Positions 22,724-32,974 of a stretch of 64,000 bases of DNA are shown here, in pieces. The translations under genes and the position numbers were made by a program. Under the pieces are notes generated by a model. The model worked only from the letters and a program-made list of their open reading frames with translations. It did no database searches and was not told the DNA's origin. Numbering within the stretch: the first letter of the stretch is position 1; each line of letters begins with the position of its first letter. The DNA comes from Halichoerus grypus (taxonomy: Eukaryota > Chordata > Mammalia > Carnivora > Phocidae): the NCBI RefSeq assembly GCF_964656455.1, contig NC_135712.1, positions 71,739,239 to 71,803,238 of the forward strand. Reading direction: 5' to 3'.

Positions 22724-22850
22724 ACAATCATAAATTATACTGTGATTAATATCCACATACATAAAGATAATTTTCTCTAATTAGGATTATTTCCTTATGA
22801 TAACTCCCCATGGCTGGAGTCACTGGGCCAGAGGTGACCCTTACAAAGCC
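22290..22850 (-). mobile_element. Possible old L1 relic, interrupted
   Basis: AT-rich segments on both sides of the TG repeat resemble antisense old L1 3' ends (GGATTATTTCCTTATGATAA, GTCACTGGGCCAGAGG). Strongly diverged and tentative. Confidence 0.3.
22690..22721. repeat. (TG)n microsatellite, about 16 repeats
   Basis: An uninterrupted alternating TG tract of about 32 bases, likely polymorphic in length. Confidence 0.95.
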
Positions 22851-22854
22851 ATCC

Positions 22855-23940
22855 TATGTCGCCGCCCCCTGCCCCCGTGTCACCAGCCTGCACGTGGGAG
22901 GGTCTGCACAATTTTCTCTGCTCACTGCTGTCTGACCTCTCAGGGGGACCTCAGGCAGCCAGCCCCATACGAGGGTCAGCACGGTTCCCATCCCCCTCGA
23001 CAGGACAGAAAGCAAGGAGCTGAGGTCAGGGCACTCCTCTGAGTCATAGGGCATGCTGGGCCTCCCGGGCCGGGTTCTGGTGACCTGTCCCATGCTCATT
23101 CTGATGGCCAGACCCGCAGGGCCAGCCTCTCACACCCATGTAGCCCCTCAAAGCTTGCAAAACCTGGTTTCCTCTTTCCTTGTCTTGGCTTCTCACTGCA
23201 GCCCTGTGGAGAGGGCCTGGCTGGGCTTGGTGGGGGGTAGTCAACCCCGTGTGTTTTGCTCTGATTGTCCCCTTTGGAGCAGCACCACCTAGACCGTCTC
23301 GGCAGAGTGAGGACTGAGGGGCCCTGCCCACAAAACGTGCTGGCTCTGATTTTGGTCAGAGCCTGTTTTCCTTCTGGTTGCATGTTGGCAGGGTCAGGTG
23401 TGGCTGGCTGGCCGGTCCTGCCACCCACATGCAGCCACTGTGCTCCCCACGGGGCTTTTATCTCCTCCTCCTAGTGGTGTTAGGTTTGTCACCATTGGAA
23501 GCATCTTTATGCAATGGAAAAGAAAACATTTTTTGCCCCACTGGAGTTGGAGGGAGCGAAGAACAGCCCCTCAGGGACTGCCGATGTCCCTCCTCTGTGT
23601 CACGCGGCTCCAAGGAGCTGTTGGCTCCAGCTTAGCAACAGGGCCATAAAAACAGGCGTCACTGAGGCTGAGCCACGATGCCCGGTCCGTGGTTGTAGCG
23701 TTCTCCCTGCACAGGCAGGACGGTTGCCGAGACAGTAAGCAGTGGGTAAGGCTGCCCAGACGCCCCACGAGTCTCTCTTGGAAGGTTCTCCTGTCCTGGG
23801 GTCAACCCTTTGCCAAGGGTCTAGTGTGTGCGTGGTGTGGGGCTGGCCACTCCGCCGTCTCAGAGGTGTTTGTCAGCTTGCTGCTTTGCGGGCTCATGGC
23901 AGAGGCGTGGGTGGCATGGTCCGGCAGTTAGGGTGGGACA
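22855..23940. other. Intron sequence, nothing recognised
   Basis: GC-moderate unique sequence between an L1-like relic and a Can-SINE. No coding exon or repeat is recognised. Confidence 0.4.
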
Positions 23941-23961
23941 TCAAGAAAACCACAAGGGAGA

Positions 23962-24190
23962 GGGGCGCCTGGGTGGCTCAGATGGTTAAGTGTCTGCCTT
24001 CGGCTCAGGTGATGATCCCAGGTGCTGGGATCGAGCCCCGCGTCGGGCTCCCTGCTGGGCAGGGAGCCTGCTTCTCCCTCTCCCACTGCCCCCCACCCAC
24101 GGCTCATTCTCTCTCTCTCTCTCTCCCCCTCTGCCCCTCCCCACTGCTCATTTTCTCTTTCTCTCAAATAAATAAAATCTTTAAAAAAAG
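23962..24190 (+). mobile_element. Can-SINE, plus orientation
   Basis: Full copy with head GGGGCGCCTGGGTGGCTCAG, an expanded CT-rich middle (two TC-repeat blocks) and an AAATAAATAAAATCTT tail. The flanks repeat AGAAAACCACAAGGGAGA with one mismatch, the target-site duplication. Confidence 0.95.
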
Positions 24191-24214
24191 AAAGAAAACC
24201 ACAATGGAGAGCCA

Positions 24215-25920
24215 CACGATGCTGAGAGTTTCACAAGAGGATGACTCCCAGGCATTTGGCACAAAGGACGAGGGCTTCATGGAGGAGGTGGTACTTGAGG
24301 TAGGCTTTGAAGGGTGGGCGAAGGGTCATTGTTTGAAATGGGTAGTGAGCAGTTGAGGCAGTTGGGAAGTTATGGTGTGTATTTGGGAAAGGACACACTG
24401 CCTGTTTTGATGGCCGTATCAGAGCCCACGTTGGAAAGTAGTGGGAAAGAAGATGGGCGAAGGAGGTTGGCATGTGCCATGGAGGCTTGGACACCAGGCT
24501 GAGGGGCTGGCCCGTGTCCACAGGAGACAGAACTTTTGTGGGCGTTTTTGACATGGAAGAACCTGACCAGACTTGTGCTTCTGGAAGGCTGATGTGTCTG
24601 AGATGGGGAGTGGATCACTGTGGGAGATAGTGGGGTCCAGCTGCCTACCCTTACTGAGCGTTGGCTGGGCTGGGCATTATGGGTGGGCTGTAAGAGACCC
24701 ACAGGTGGACTCCCCGGCCCCAAGCAGCAGCTAGTCTGGAGTGCACCCGTGTATGTGTGTGTGCACAGCATATGCACACGTGCGGAAGCTGAGCCCTGGC
24801 AGGCATCCCCAGCCTTTGCACGAGAGCCCAGGGGCCACTGAGGTTGTCACTGGCATTGCACTGGCTGCTGTAAGGACAGTTAGGGCCTAACTTGCAGCTT
24901 TTAGCAGCTCAGCGGGTCCAGAACAAGAGGAAGTAGTATTATGAGAGTAGGAGGAACAGACAGTCTTCCATTTGGACCTCCAGTTAGGGGGTTGTAAACT
25001 CCTGCAAAATCATGCAGATATTCCTGTCACAGTACCACTTGACTGGCGGTCCTTTGCACTTTAGTGTGAATTAGCCCCATCTAATTGCTTTACTCTGAAC
25101 ACTGAATTGAGTTAGATGCTCCAATGGAATGAGATGAAAAATCTATTTGTTGGATAAATAAATGAGGTTGAGGGAAGGGTGGAAGGAAAGAAGAAAGGGT
25201 ATTTTGGAGCCTAGTGCACTCCTCAGCCTTTTTGGAGATAGGCTCAGGCTTATGTTGACAAACCCCTGAGTCCAGGCAGAAGGAAGTTGGGAGGAGGGAG
25301 GCTAACTACCCAATTCAGGCCTTGGTGAGGTCTGAGCCCTGGAAAGGTCACAGAAACTGTTTTTCTCCTAGACCCCATGTTCTTGTCCCTGGGCCCTGGA
25401 ACCCAGGCCTGGGCGATAGAGCTAGGCTTTAGCCATACCGTGCCTCCCCTCGGCTTCGATAGACTAGCCTGGGCACTTGACCCTTTTTACTCTGGTTTCT
25501 GTTGGGGTGAGGGGGACATAAAAAATTCCAGTTGATTGATTAACTGATGAGTTTTGGGCAAAACCAGCTCTGTATGACATAGGTGGTTTATACACCTTGG
25601 GCCCTGGCAGAGCGTGGGGCAGCTGCTCGCTTGGGTCTGTGTCATCTTTGTGTTGGTTTGCCTCCCTGCGGGTTGAGGAGCGAAGCCTCTCCTGACTCAG
25701 CCTGTGGTGGGGATTGGCACCTCCAGGGTCAGGATTCGTGTGGGTGCTGGCCATGAGTTGTGCCAGCAGCAGCCATGTCTAGACTTCTCTGTGCGCCTGG
25801 GAGGGGTCGGGTGGGGTCATCGGTGGGGTGTGGGGACTGGTCGCTCTGCCTGGCTCTGTTCAGGCCACCCTGAGGAGGGGGCATTTGAGATGAGGAAGAG
25901 AGTGTCTCCACCTGTCTAGG
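24215..25920. other. Intron sequence, weak L2-like start
   Basis: About 24215-24600 has the feel of a degraded L2 (GGAGGAGGTGGTACTTGAGG). The remainder is unique with no recognised gene. Confidence 0.35.
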
Positions 25921-25924
25921 GACA

Positions 25925-26130
25925 AAGCACCTATCAGTTGCAACCTCTCATCTTTAGAAAGGATGCTCGTGTCCACCTGTAAGGGGGGCACAGCAGACAC
26001 TATGACCCCATTTTTCAGATAAGGGAATTGAGGCACAGAGAGGGGGAGAGACTTTCCAGGATCACAGTGCCTGCCTGAGCAAGGACAGGACCGGGGCTCC
26101 CCGCCTCCCAGCCAGTGCTGTCCACAGTCC
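25925..26130 (-). mobile_element. MIR fragment
   Basis: Reverse MIR pattern: ACCCCATTTTTCAGATAAGG, GAATTGAGGCACAGAGAG, then AGACTTTCCAGGATCACAGT. Confidence 0.55.
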
Positions 26131-26360
26131 GCTCTTCCAACTCCTGTGTGCACGAGGGCACCCCTATACCTCCCCGGCTTGGGCTAGAGGCTGGTCCAGC
26201 TCTCTTGCTCATGTTTCCAGGCTTACCATTCAGACCAAGCCTCTGAGACGGTGTGGTGTGGGAGGGTTTGCATTTGTGGAAGCTTCTGTTTGCCCGTGAG
26301 TCAGTCAACCAAAAGTTGAGGGCCAGCTCTGCCCCTAGCCCTCTGCTGGCACTTTAGGGG

Positions 26361-26750
26361 GTACCTAGCCCTGTGCCTGGGGCTTTGGGGGGACCTAGCC
26401 CTGTGCCTGGGGCTTGAGGGGGACCTAGTCCTGTGCCTGGGGCTTTGGGGGAGACCTAACCCTGTGCCTGGGGCTTTGGGGGGACCTAGTCCTGTGCCTG
26501 GGGCTTTGGGGGAGACCTAACCCTGTGCCTGGGGCTTTGGGGGGACCTAGCGCTGTGCCTGGGGCTTTGGGGGGACCTAACCCTGTGCCTGGGGCTTGGG
26601 GACCTAGCCCTGTGCCTGGGGCTTTGGGGGGACCTAGCGCTGTGCCTGGGGCTTTGGGGGGACCTAACCTTGTGCCTGGGGCTTTGGGGGGGACCTAGCC
26701 CTGTGCCTGGGGCTTTGGGGGGACCTAGCCCTGTGCCTGGGGCTTTGGGG
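26361..26750. repeat. Minisatellite, 13 copies of a 30-bp unit
   Basis: Thirteen tandem units of about 30 bases follow the pattern ACCTAGCCCTGTGCCTGGGG then CTTTGGGGGG. Total length is 390 bases, exactly 13 x 30 on average. Unit variants differ at the CTAGCC/CTAACC/CTAGTC/CTAGCG position and in the length of the G run. Units 3-4 and 5-6 repeat the same variant pair, and units 7-8 and 10-11 form a similar pair, so expansion has partly gone by 60-base dimers. The + strand is G-rich. Confidence 0.96.
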
Positions 26751-27009
26751 TGAGCAGAGAATACTCAGTTCCGCCTCAGGTGAGGCCAGGCTGCGTCAAG
26801 GTGAGGAGGCAGGCAGTTCTGGAGCGGGACAGCAGAGCTTTCGGCTCCGCTGTGAGCAGGGGCTGGTGCGCGCGGCGGGGGCATTAGAGCTCAGCTGGCC
26901 CACACCATAGCCCTCTCCAGCCTGGCTTTCCTCATCCGTGAACTGGGGGTAACTGGACCCTTTCTTCCTTGCTTCCAGGCTATTGTGAGGAGAGGTCAGT
27001 GTGGGAAAA

Positions 27010-27860
27010 TATTGAACAGTGATATGTTGACGACGATGACGGTGATGATTATGACTTCACGCAGGTGTTTCTGCGGGTCAGATGCCCCTAAGGCTGTGGT
27101 TCCCAGGCTCAGCCATCGAGCCATCGAGGGACCCCTCCGGCCGTCCAGATCACCAACACCTGTGCCCCCCACTGGCCAGCAGGAGAAACCCAGGGCCTAG
27201 TTAGGTGGAGAGGACTGTGCGGGACGGGCTGTGCTGCCCAAAGAGATGGTCCGGCCAGTTGTCCTGTCAGAAGTGGAGCGGGGCGTCCCGTTGTCCCCGT
27301 GCTGTGTGACTGTGCATCCTGCAGGGACGAGGACACTGAGTTGCGGGGAGCAGGGATTGTCGAAGGTGATTGAGCAGATCCATTATCTATCTGTCCAGCC
27401 CCCTCACAGTTCTGTGCTGAAGCAGGAATTGAACAGGCCTCTTTTACAGATGGACAACATGGAGCCTGGAGCGGGGAGGTCATTCCAGCAAAGTCACCTA
27501 GTGATTAAGAGATTAGGACCTACATGGTCCCACGCCGCATCTCTCCCAGCCTCAGTTTCCCCAGCTCGTCGAAGCAGGTATCAGTCTCCCTCAGCTGCTC
27601 TGTCCTCTCCAGCCAGGTGTCCTCCAAGTGTCCCTGGGGCACATGCTCCTCTGGGCACAGAGCAGGAGCGTGCTGGCCGCGTAGGTGGTGTGTGTGTTTG
27701 CTTTCTGTGTGTTCCAGAGTTTTCCATTTGGTGTCTACCCTTCCAGATATTTGCACGTGTGTGTGCATGTGTGTGCGTGTCTTCACTCTAAGTTCATAGA
27801 GTCCCCTTTGGCCCTTGGCACTTTGGGCCTTTGCATCTTCTCTACATCTGTCTCACTGTT
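27010..27860. other. Intron sequence with a TG-rich patch
   Basis: Unique sequence. About 27752-27780 is an alternating purine-pyrimidine stretch (TGCACGTGTGTGTGCATGTG and on). Confidence 0.45.
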
Positions 27861-27869
27861 TTTATCCAA

Positions 27870-28480
27870 GTGTTGGATTTTTTACAGAAGTTTTAGATTT
27901 ATAGAAAAATTTATGAAGATAGTACAGAATGTACTCCACACCCAGTTTTCCTCATTGTTAACGTATTACCTTAGTATGGTACATTTGTTACAATTAATAA
28001 ACCAATATTGATACATTATTACTAACTAAAGCCCACACTTTATTCAGTTTGCCTTCGTTTTAACCTAATGTCCTTTCCTGTTCCAGGATCCCATCCAGGA
28101 TCCCATATTACATTCAGTTGTCATGTCTCCTTAGACTTCCCTTGGCAGTGGAATTTTCTACAGCTTCCCTTATTGTTTTTGATGACCTTGACGGTTTTGA
28201 GGAGCACTAGTCAGATATTTTATAGAATGTCCCTCAACTGGGATTTGTCTGATGGTTTTCTCATCATTAGACTGGAGTTATGACTTCTTGGGAAGAAGAG
28301 CACAGTGGTAAAGTGCCAATTTCACCCCATTGTATCAATGACACATTGCAGCATATCAAGAGTATGTGATTTATTACTGTTGATGTTGGCCTTGATCTCC
28401 TTTGCTGAGCTAGTACTTGTTAGATTTCTCCACTGGAAAGTCACCCTCATTTGCCTCTGCCCATGCTTAAAGACTATGGA
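27870..28480 (-). mobile_element. Old L1 (L1M-class) 3'-region relic
   Basis: Matches the antisense of an old L1 3' untranslated region by pattern: AATAAACCAATATTGATACA, TTATTCAGTTTGCCTTCG, GGATCCCATCCAGGATCCCA, TTGTCATGTCTCCTTAGAC, GATGACCTTGACGGTTTTGA and GTTGATGTTGGCCTTGATC. Confidence 0.65.
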
Positions 28481-28859
28481 TGGCCACTTTTCAAAGGGTA
28501 TGTGTCCATTGCGTGGGCCCCATCCTGCACATCCTGCTGGCGACGTCGGCCTCCTCAGAGTGCCAGCCATGGTCTCTGGGAGCCCAGAGACTCGGAAAGA
28601 CTGCTTCACCATTCCGGAGGGGAGGCCCCATTCTACTGCGTTGATCAAGAGACGATCATGTCCGAGCTTTCCTCGACTTCCAGGCCCAGTGTTTGCAGGG
28701 AACACTGAGCCAGGCAGGTCTGAAGCAGGCTGAAAGGGGAGTCAGTACGTCACAGAGGAAAGGAGTTCAGGCTCAGGGTCAGACTGAACTGCGTGCAGAT
28801 TGCTGCTCTGTGACTCACTAGATTCGCTACCAGAGGAAGTTACTTGAAAGAGGCCATGT

Positions 28860-29070
28860 AGGACAGTGGTTGAAAACATGGGCCAGGAGCCACTGTGCCT
28901 ATGCTCCCAGCAGCACCATCCCTGGCCTGTTGTGTGACTCTGGCCAAGTTACTGAACCTGTCGATGTCTATGGTTTTCTTCTCTATACAATGGAGATAAC
29001 AGTTCACATCTCATGGGGTGGTTATGAGAGTTCCACGGATTAGTATATGCAGCGGGCTTAGAACACTTAG
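28860..29070 (+). mobile_element. MIR element
   Basis: Forward MIR pattern: GACAGTGGTTGAAAACATGG, GTTGTGTGACTCTGGCCAAG, TTACTGAACCTGTCGATG, ACAATGGAGATAACAG and GGTGGTTATGAGAGTTCC. Confidence 0.65.
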
Positions 29071-29084
29071 CTTGCCACCTCTCT

Positions 29085-29215
29085 AGATTTCCGTTTCCCC
29101 ACCTGTAAAATGGGGAGGATACAGGACTTGCTTCAGAGGATTCCCGAGACGGTACCTGTGATAGCCCTTAGCACCAGGCCTGGCCCATGGCGAGTGCCTA
29201 GTAGTTGTTGGCTGT
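29085..29215 (+). mobile_element. Second MIR fragment, same orientation
   Basis: A further MIR 3' part starts again at TTTCCGTTTCCCCACCTGTA, followed by AAATGGGGAGGATACAGG and GCCTGGCCCATGGCGAGTGC. It lies directly after another MIR. Confidence 0.55.
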
Positions 29216-29475
29216 TTGGGTGGCAATGAGGAGGCATGCCTCCAAACACAGCACCAAGGGTGTGGAGCGGGAGTTACTCTCAGGCTCTTAGACCACACAC
29301 TTTTGCCTTCTGGAAAGAGCTTCTGTATGGGATATGGACATTTTCTGCATGATCCTGGGCAAGGCATATCACCTCTTGTCCCCCAGGTGAGGAGTGCCAG
29401 GTCTGACCTGCCTTCTTCTCTGGGTTACTGTGAGCTGGAAATGGAGTGATGCAGCTGAAAACGTTTCCCTTCCCT

Positions 29476-29502
29476 CCCCCCACCCCCCACCCCCCACCCC
29501 CC
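29476..29502. repeat. (C6A)3C6 tract
   Basis: Four runs of six Cs separated by single As. The minus strand is four G6 runs with one-base loops, an ideal G-quadruplex. The plus strand can form an i-motif. Confidence 0.95.
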
Positions 29503-29509
29503 GGAAGGC

Positions 29510-32425
29510 CTTTTCCACTATTTCCCAGAATCGGTGCACCTGAAATCTGCACGTTAGTCCTCGCATGTTATTATTACCACTGTAGCCCCATCCTGCTCAT
29601 GTTTCCCAAGGAGACCTATGTGTGCAGGAAGACCAGGCAAGGGCAAGGTGTTGCAAATTCCCTGAATATGTAAGAGTTGGGGCCTGAGCCTCCTCTGCCC
29701 CAGAGTCACCTTCATGAAGCCCAGTGACGCTTGCTGTCATAGAAAAGAATGACAAAGCTGGCTGGTTTAGAATCAGGGGTGGACCCGACCTCCTGGCATC
29801 GTGGGTGCCATCACCCCGAGGGTCCTTATTTCAGCAGTCTTTTGCTGGGACCTTGTGGTCCTGAGACTGGAGGCAGACAACTGGACTCTTTGGAGGACAG
29901 TCTTGGGTCCACTTTGGACCAGTGGCACTGGACAGGAAAGGCTGGTGTGGAACGTGGGTAATTCGTGTGCAGGTGCAGCTTGCCCAGGTTCGCAGGCCCA
30001 TGTGAGAAAGAATGGATGTAGGGCCAGAAAGCCTGCAGGCTGGGACCAAGCCAGAGTGGGGACGTCCAGGCTGGCAGCTCTCCGTTTGTTCATTGATTCA
30101 TTCATTCATACTTTGAAATGCTGAGGTCGGCGTACAAACTTCAGAGGAAAGCCTTTAAAATTGCATTGTTTTTTCTTAAGTGATATCTGGCAAATGTAGT
30201 AAAAGCCATATTCAGTTTGGATTTCTTTGTTCTGTGCTCTTTGTATCTTTACTTACTACCATGGGAGGTCTTTAAGGCTCTGTACTCTTCTTACATGGCA
30301 GTTTTCTAAAATAGAGAAGGCTTTTAAAGGCTGGCTTGTGGAACTTCATAATTTTGTTCAGTTCGAAACCAAATCGGAAATCTCTAATCAATGTCTAGTT
30401 ATCCATCATCGAGGCAGACATGCCTCGTCTAATGGGGAGGGTCCTGTAGGGGGATGTTTATGCATTCTGGAACCTGGAGTTTGGAGGAGGAAGAAGAGAG
30501 AGGATTTTGGCCTCTCTTCTACGCCTACCCCCATCAGCCTCAATATCAGGAGAAAGCAGAAACAAGGGCCCCTAAAGTCATTGATACTGTTTTAAATGGT
30601 TTTTCAGTCTCTGAAATCCTTAATCTGAAAAGTGCTGGCCAGCATGTGCCCGAACCCACAGTTAGTTCTGTGGCCTCTGCTTACTTCAGGGGTAAAGTGG
30701 CCTGAGCACAGATGGGGGTGGTTTAGTGTGGACACGGGGTCAGCCACCCTGGGAGTGAGTTCTTGCTCTGCCCCTTGCTGTCCTAGCCTTCGGATGTAGG
30801 GGAGAGGGAGAGCTCCCTGATTCCTCCCCAGAGGAGGGCAAAACAGAATCTGATTCCAGGACCCTGTTTACTAGTGGACATGGTCCCTGTGTAAAAGGTC
30901 ACATATATGAGTGGAGTCTTTCTTTCTCTGTGGAGTTTTCTTCCCACTCTTGAGGCAGGAGAAGTGAGATGAGACAGGGCTGCCTCAGCAGGATGGGGTG
31001 GGGGAGGCCCCTCATGCTTCCTTCAGCGGGAGGAGAGTGAGGTCCTACCGAGACTTTGGGCCTCAGCCATATTCTCCACGCCTGGCTTGCCAGAGAATTC
31101 TCCATCACACCCAGCTAATAATAAAGCGGTCCTTGACTTCCCAATGTGCTCTTACTCCTGGTGTCTATCCGTGTCTCAGAAACCTCCTCAGGAGTAGGGG
31201 TCACTGGGCTATCTCTGAGTTCTCTGGCCAGAAGGACACCTAGTCCAGGCAGTAACTTGTTTGAGGTGCTGATGCTTTGTTTAGAGAATGGGGATAACGA
31301 TTGTGCATACATGGTAGGGTTGTGACAAAGGCTGGTGGAGACTGTGCGTGAAGCGTCATAATGCCTCAGCACACACAGTGTCCGAGCTTTTCCTCTTGGA
31401 GGTACATGTCAGCAAACCCCAAAGCTCTAAGTACTGAAGTAAAAAAAAGTGTAGCTTGCTTCCACACAGCATTGCTCAAATACAACTTACTACCGAACAC
31501 CTTTTGAGAAATACCCATTCACGTTCTGAGACAGGGCTGTTTCACAGAACTCACTTTCGGAAGTGCTGCCCTCAAATAAGGGTAATAATGAAACATCCGT
31601 GTGGCTCTCTCTGCTGGGGCGGGCGCCCGAAGTCTCAGCCTGCAGGGAGAGGCCCGTCCTGTCAGTGTCCCCTCGTTTCCCTGCAGCATGGCCAACGGGA
31701 CGTGTCATCGCGTATGGCATTTAAATTAGTCACTGCTTCGTTGCTTAGACCACGACTCCCTCCCTAAGTGTCATACCCGATGTTTGCCTCAGACCCAGAA
31801 GGATTAAGGAGACCCTGGGGACAGAGTTGTTTAGAAGGAGGGAGATTTAGGTCTGGTGCCCCTCTGCAAGCGGGACACCCTCATGGCATTGACAAACTGG
31901 AGTGTTTCAGAGGAGGTGACCCAGAGGGCGGCTGAGGGATCTTGAAATCAACCCTTGAAGGAACCGGGCCTCCACACCAGAGAAGGCTTGCCATTTTCTG
32001 AAGGGCTACCCTGGAGAGAGGAAGCAGGCCTCTTCTGTGTGGCCCCAAAAGGCAACACCAGGTATAGCTGACTGGAAGTTCTAACTGAGTCACCACCTCT
32101 CCCAGGTAAGCCCATGGGCAAGGCTCTTGCCCACCCAGATGGTAGGCCCTCACCTAAAGACTGAGGGATTGGATAAAGATCCAGCATGCAGACTGGCCAC
32201 CTCGGGCCATGGACTGTCATCTGGCCATTTTATCGTTGTTCCAGGGGCTTTCGGTGGGAGTATTTCTGGGGACTGTCTGTCCCAGGCTCATAGACTTTGG
32301 CTCCATGTCTGTCTGTTGCTTGTGACACCCGCTGGGCCTGAAGGCCCTGAAAGCTGTGAGGTCAGCTCAGCAAACATCAAGCTGTACTCTGTCCACTTGC
32401 CTGCAGCTGTGCCAGCTTCTGCCCG
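29510..32425. other. Intron sequence, mostly unrecognised
   Basis: Unique sequence with a weak MIR-like piece near 31270-31390 (GAGAATGGGGATAACGATTG). No exon or RNA gene is recognised. Confidence 0.4.
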
Positions 32426-32429
32426 GACC

Positions 32430-32970
32430 GCCCTCCCTGTGGACATCCCAGGGCCTGCTCCCTCGCCTCCTTCAGATCTTTGTCCACATGCCACTTCCTC
32501 AGGGAGTCATCCCTGACCATCCCGTGTAAAATTATACTGCTCTCCTCTAGAGTGCCCATGTCCTGCTTTATTTTTCTTCATAGTCCTTATCACTATCTGC
32601 TAGAGAATGTAGTTTACTTTTTTTTTTAAAGATTTTATTTATTTACTTGACAGAGAGAGACACAGCGAGAGAGGGAACACAAGCAGCGGGAGCGGCAGAG
32701 GGAGAGGGAGAAGCAGGCTTCCTGCTGAGCAGGGAGCCCGATGCGGAGCTCGATCATAGGACCCTGGGATCATGACCTGAGCCAAAGGCAGACGCACAAC
32801 GACTGAGCCACCCAGGTGCCCCTACTTTTTGTTTTGATTATCTCTTTCCTCCACCCAAATGTAGGCTCCATGAGGGCGGGACATTTTTACATTTTGTTCA
32901 CTGTTGCCCAGTGCCTAGAAAATGTCAAGCACATAGGCATTCCATAAATATTTGTCAAGTGAATTAAACA
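32430..32970 (+). mobile_element. L2 LINE 3'-end relic, split by a Can-SINE
   Basis: Left part has CCACATGCCACTTCCTC and AGTCATCCCTGACCATCCCG. The right part resumes at about 32835 with AGGCTCCATGAGGGCGGGAC, TTGCCCAGTGCCTAGAAAAT and CATAAATATTTGTCAAGTGA, the L2 3' tail. A Can-SINE splits it. Confidence 0.65.
32617..32821 (-). mobile_element. Can-SINE inserted in L2, minus orientation
   Basis: Poly-T, AAAGATTTTATTTATTTACT, GACAGAGAGAGACACAGCGA, CTTCCTGCTGAGCAGGGAGC and inverted head TGAGCCACCCAGGTGCCCC. The short TACTTTTT direct repeat at both edges is the likely target-site duplication. Confidence 0.93.
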
Positions 32971-32974
32971 AGTG

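Noticed and set aside
23742..24356. 204-codon plus-strand open frame
   Set aside because: Most of it runs through the Can-SINE at 23962-24190, whose translation (WVAQMVKCLPSAQV) is the usual chance peptide from this SINE.
26361..26750. CRISPR-like array
   Set aside because: Units are contiguous tandem repeats without unique spacers, in a mammalian intron. It is a minisatellite.
27231..27791. 186-codon plus-strand open frame
   Set aside because: Ends in a TG-repeat-encoded Cys/Val run and has no domain. Chance frame.
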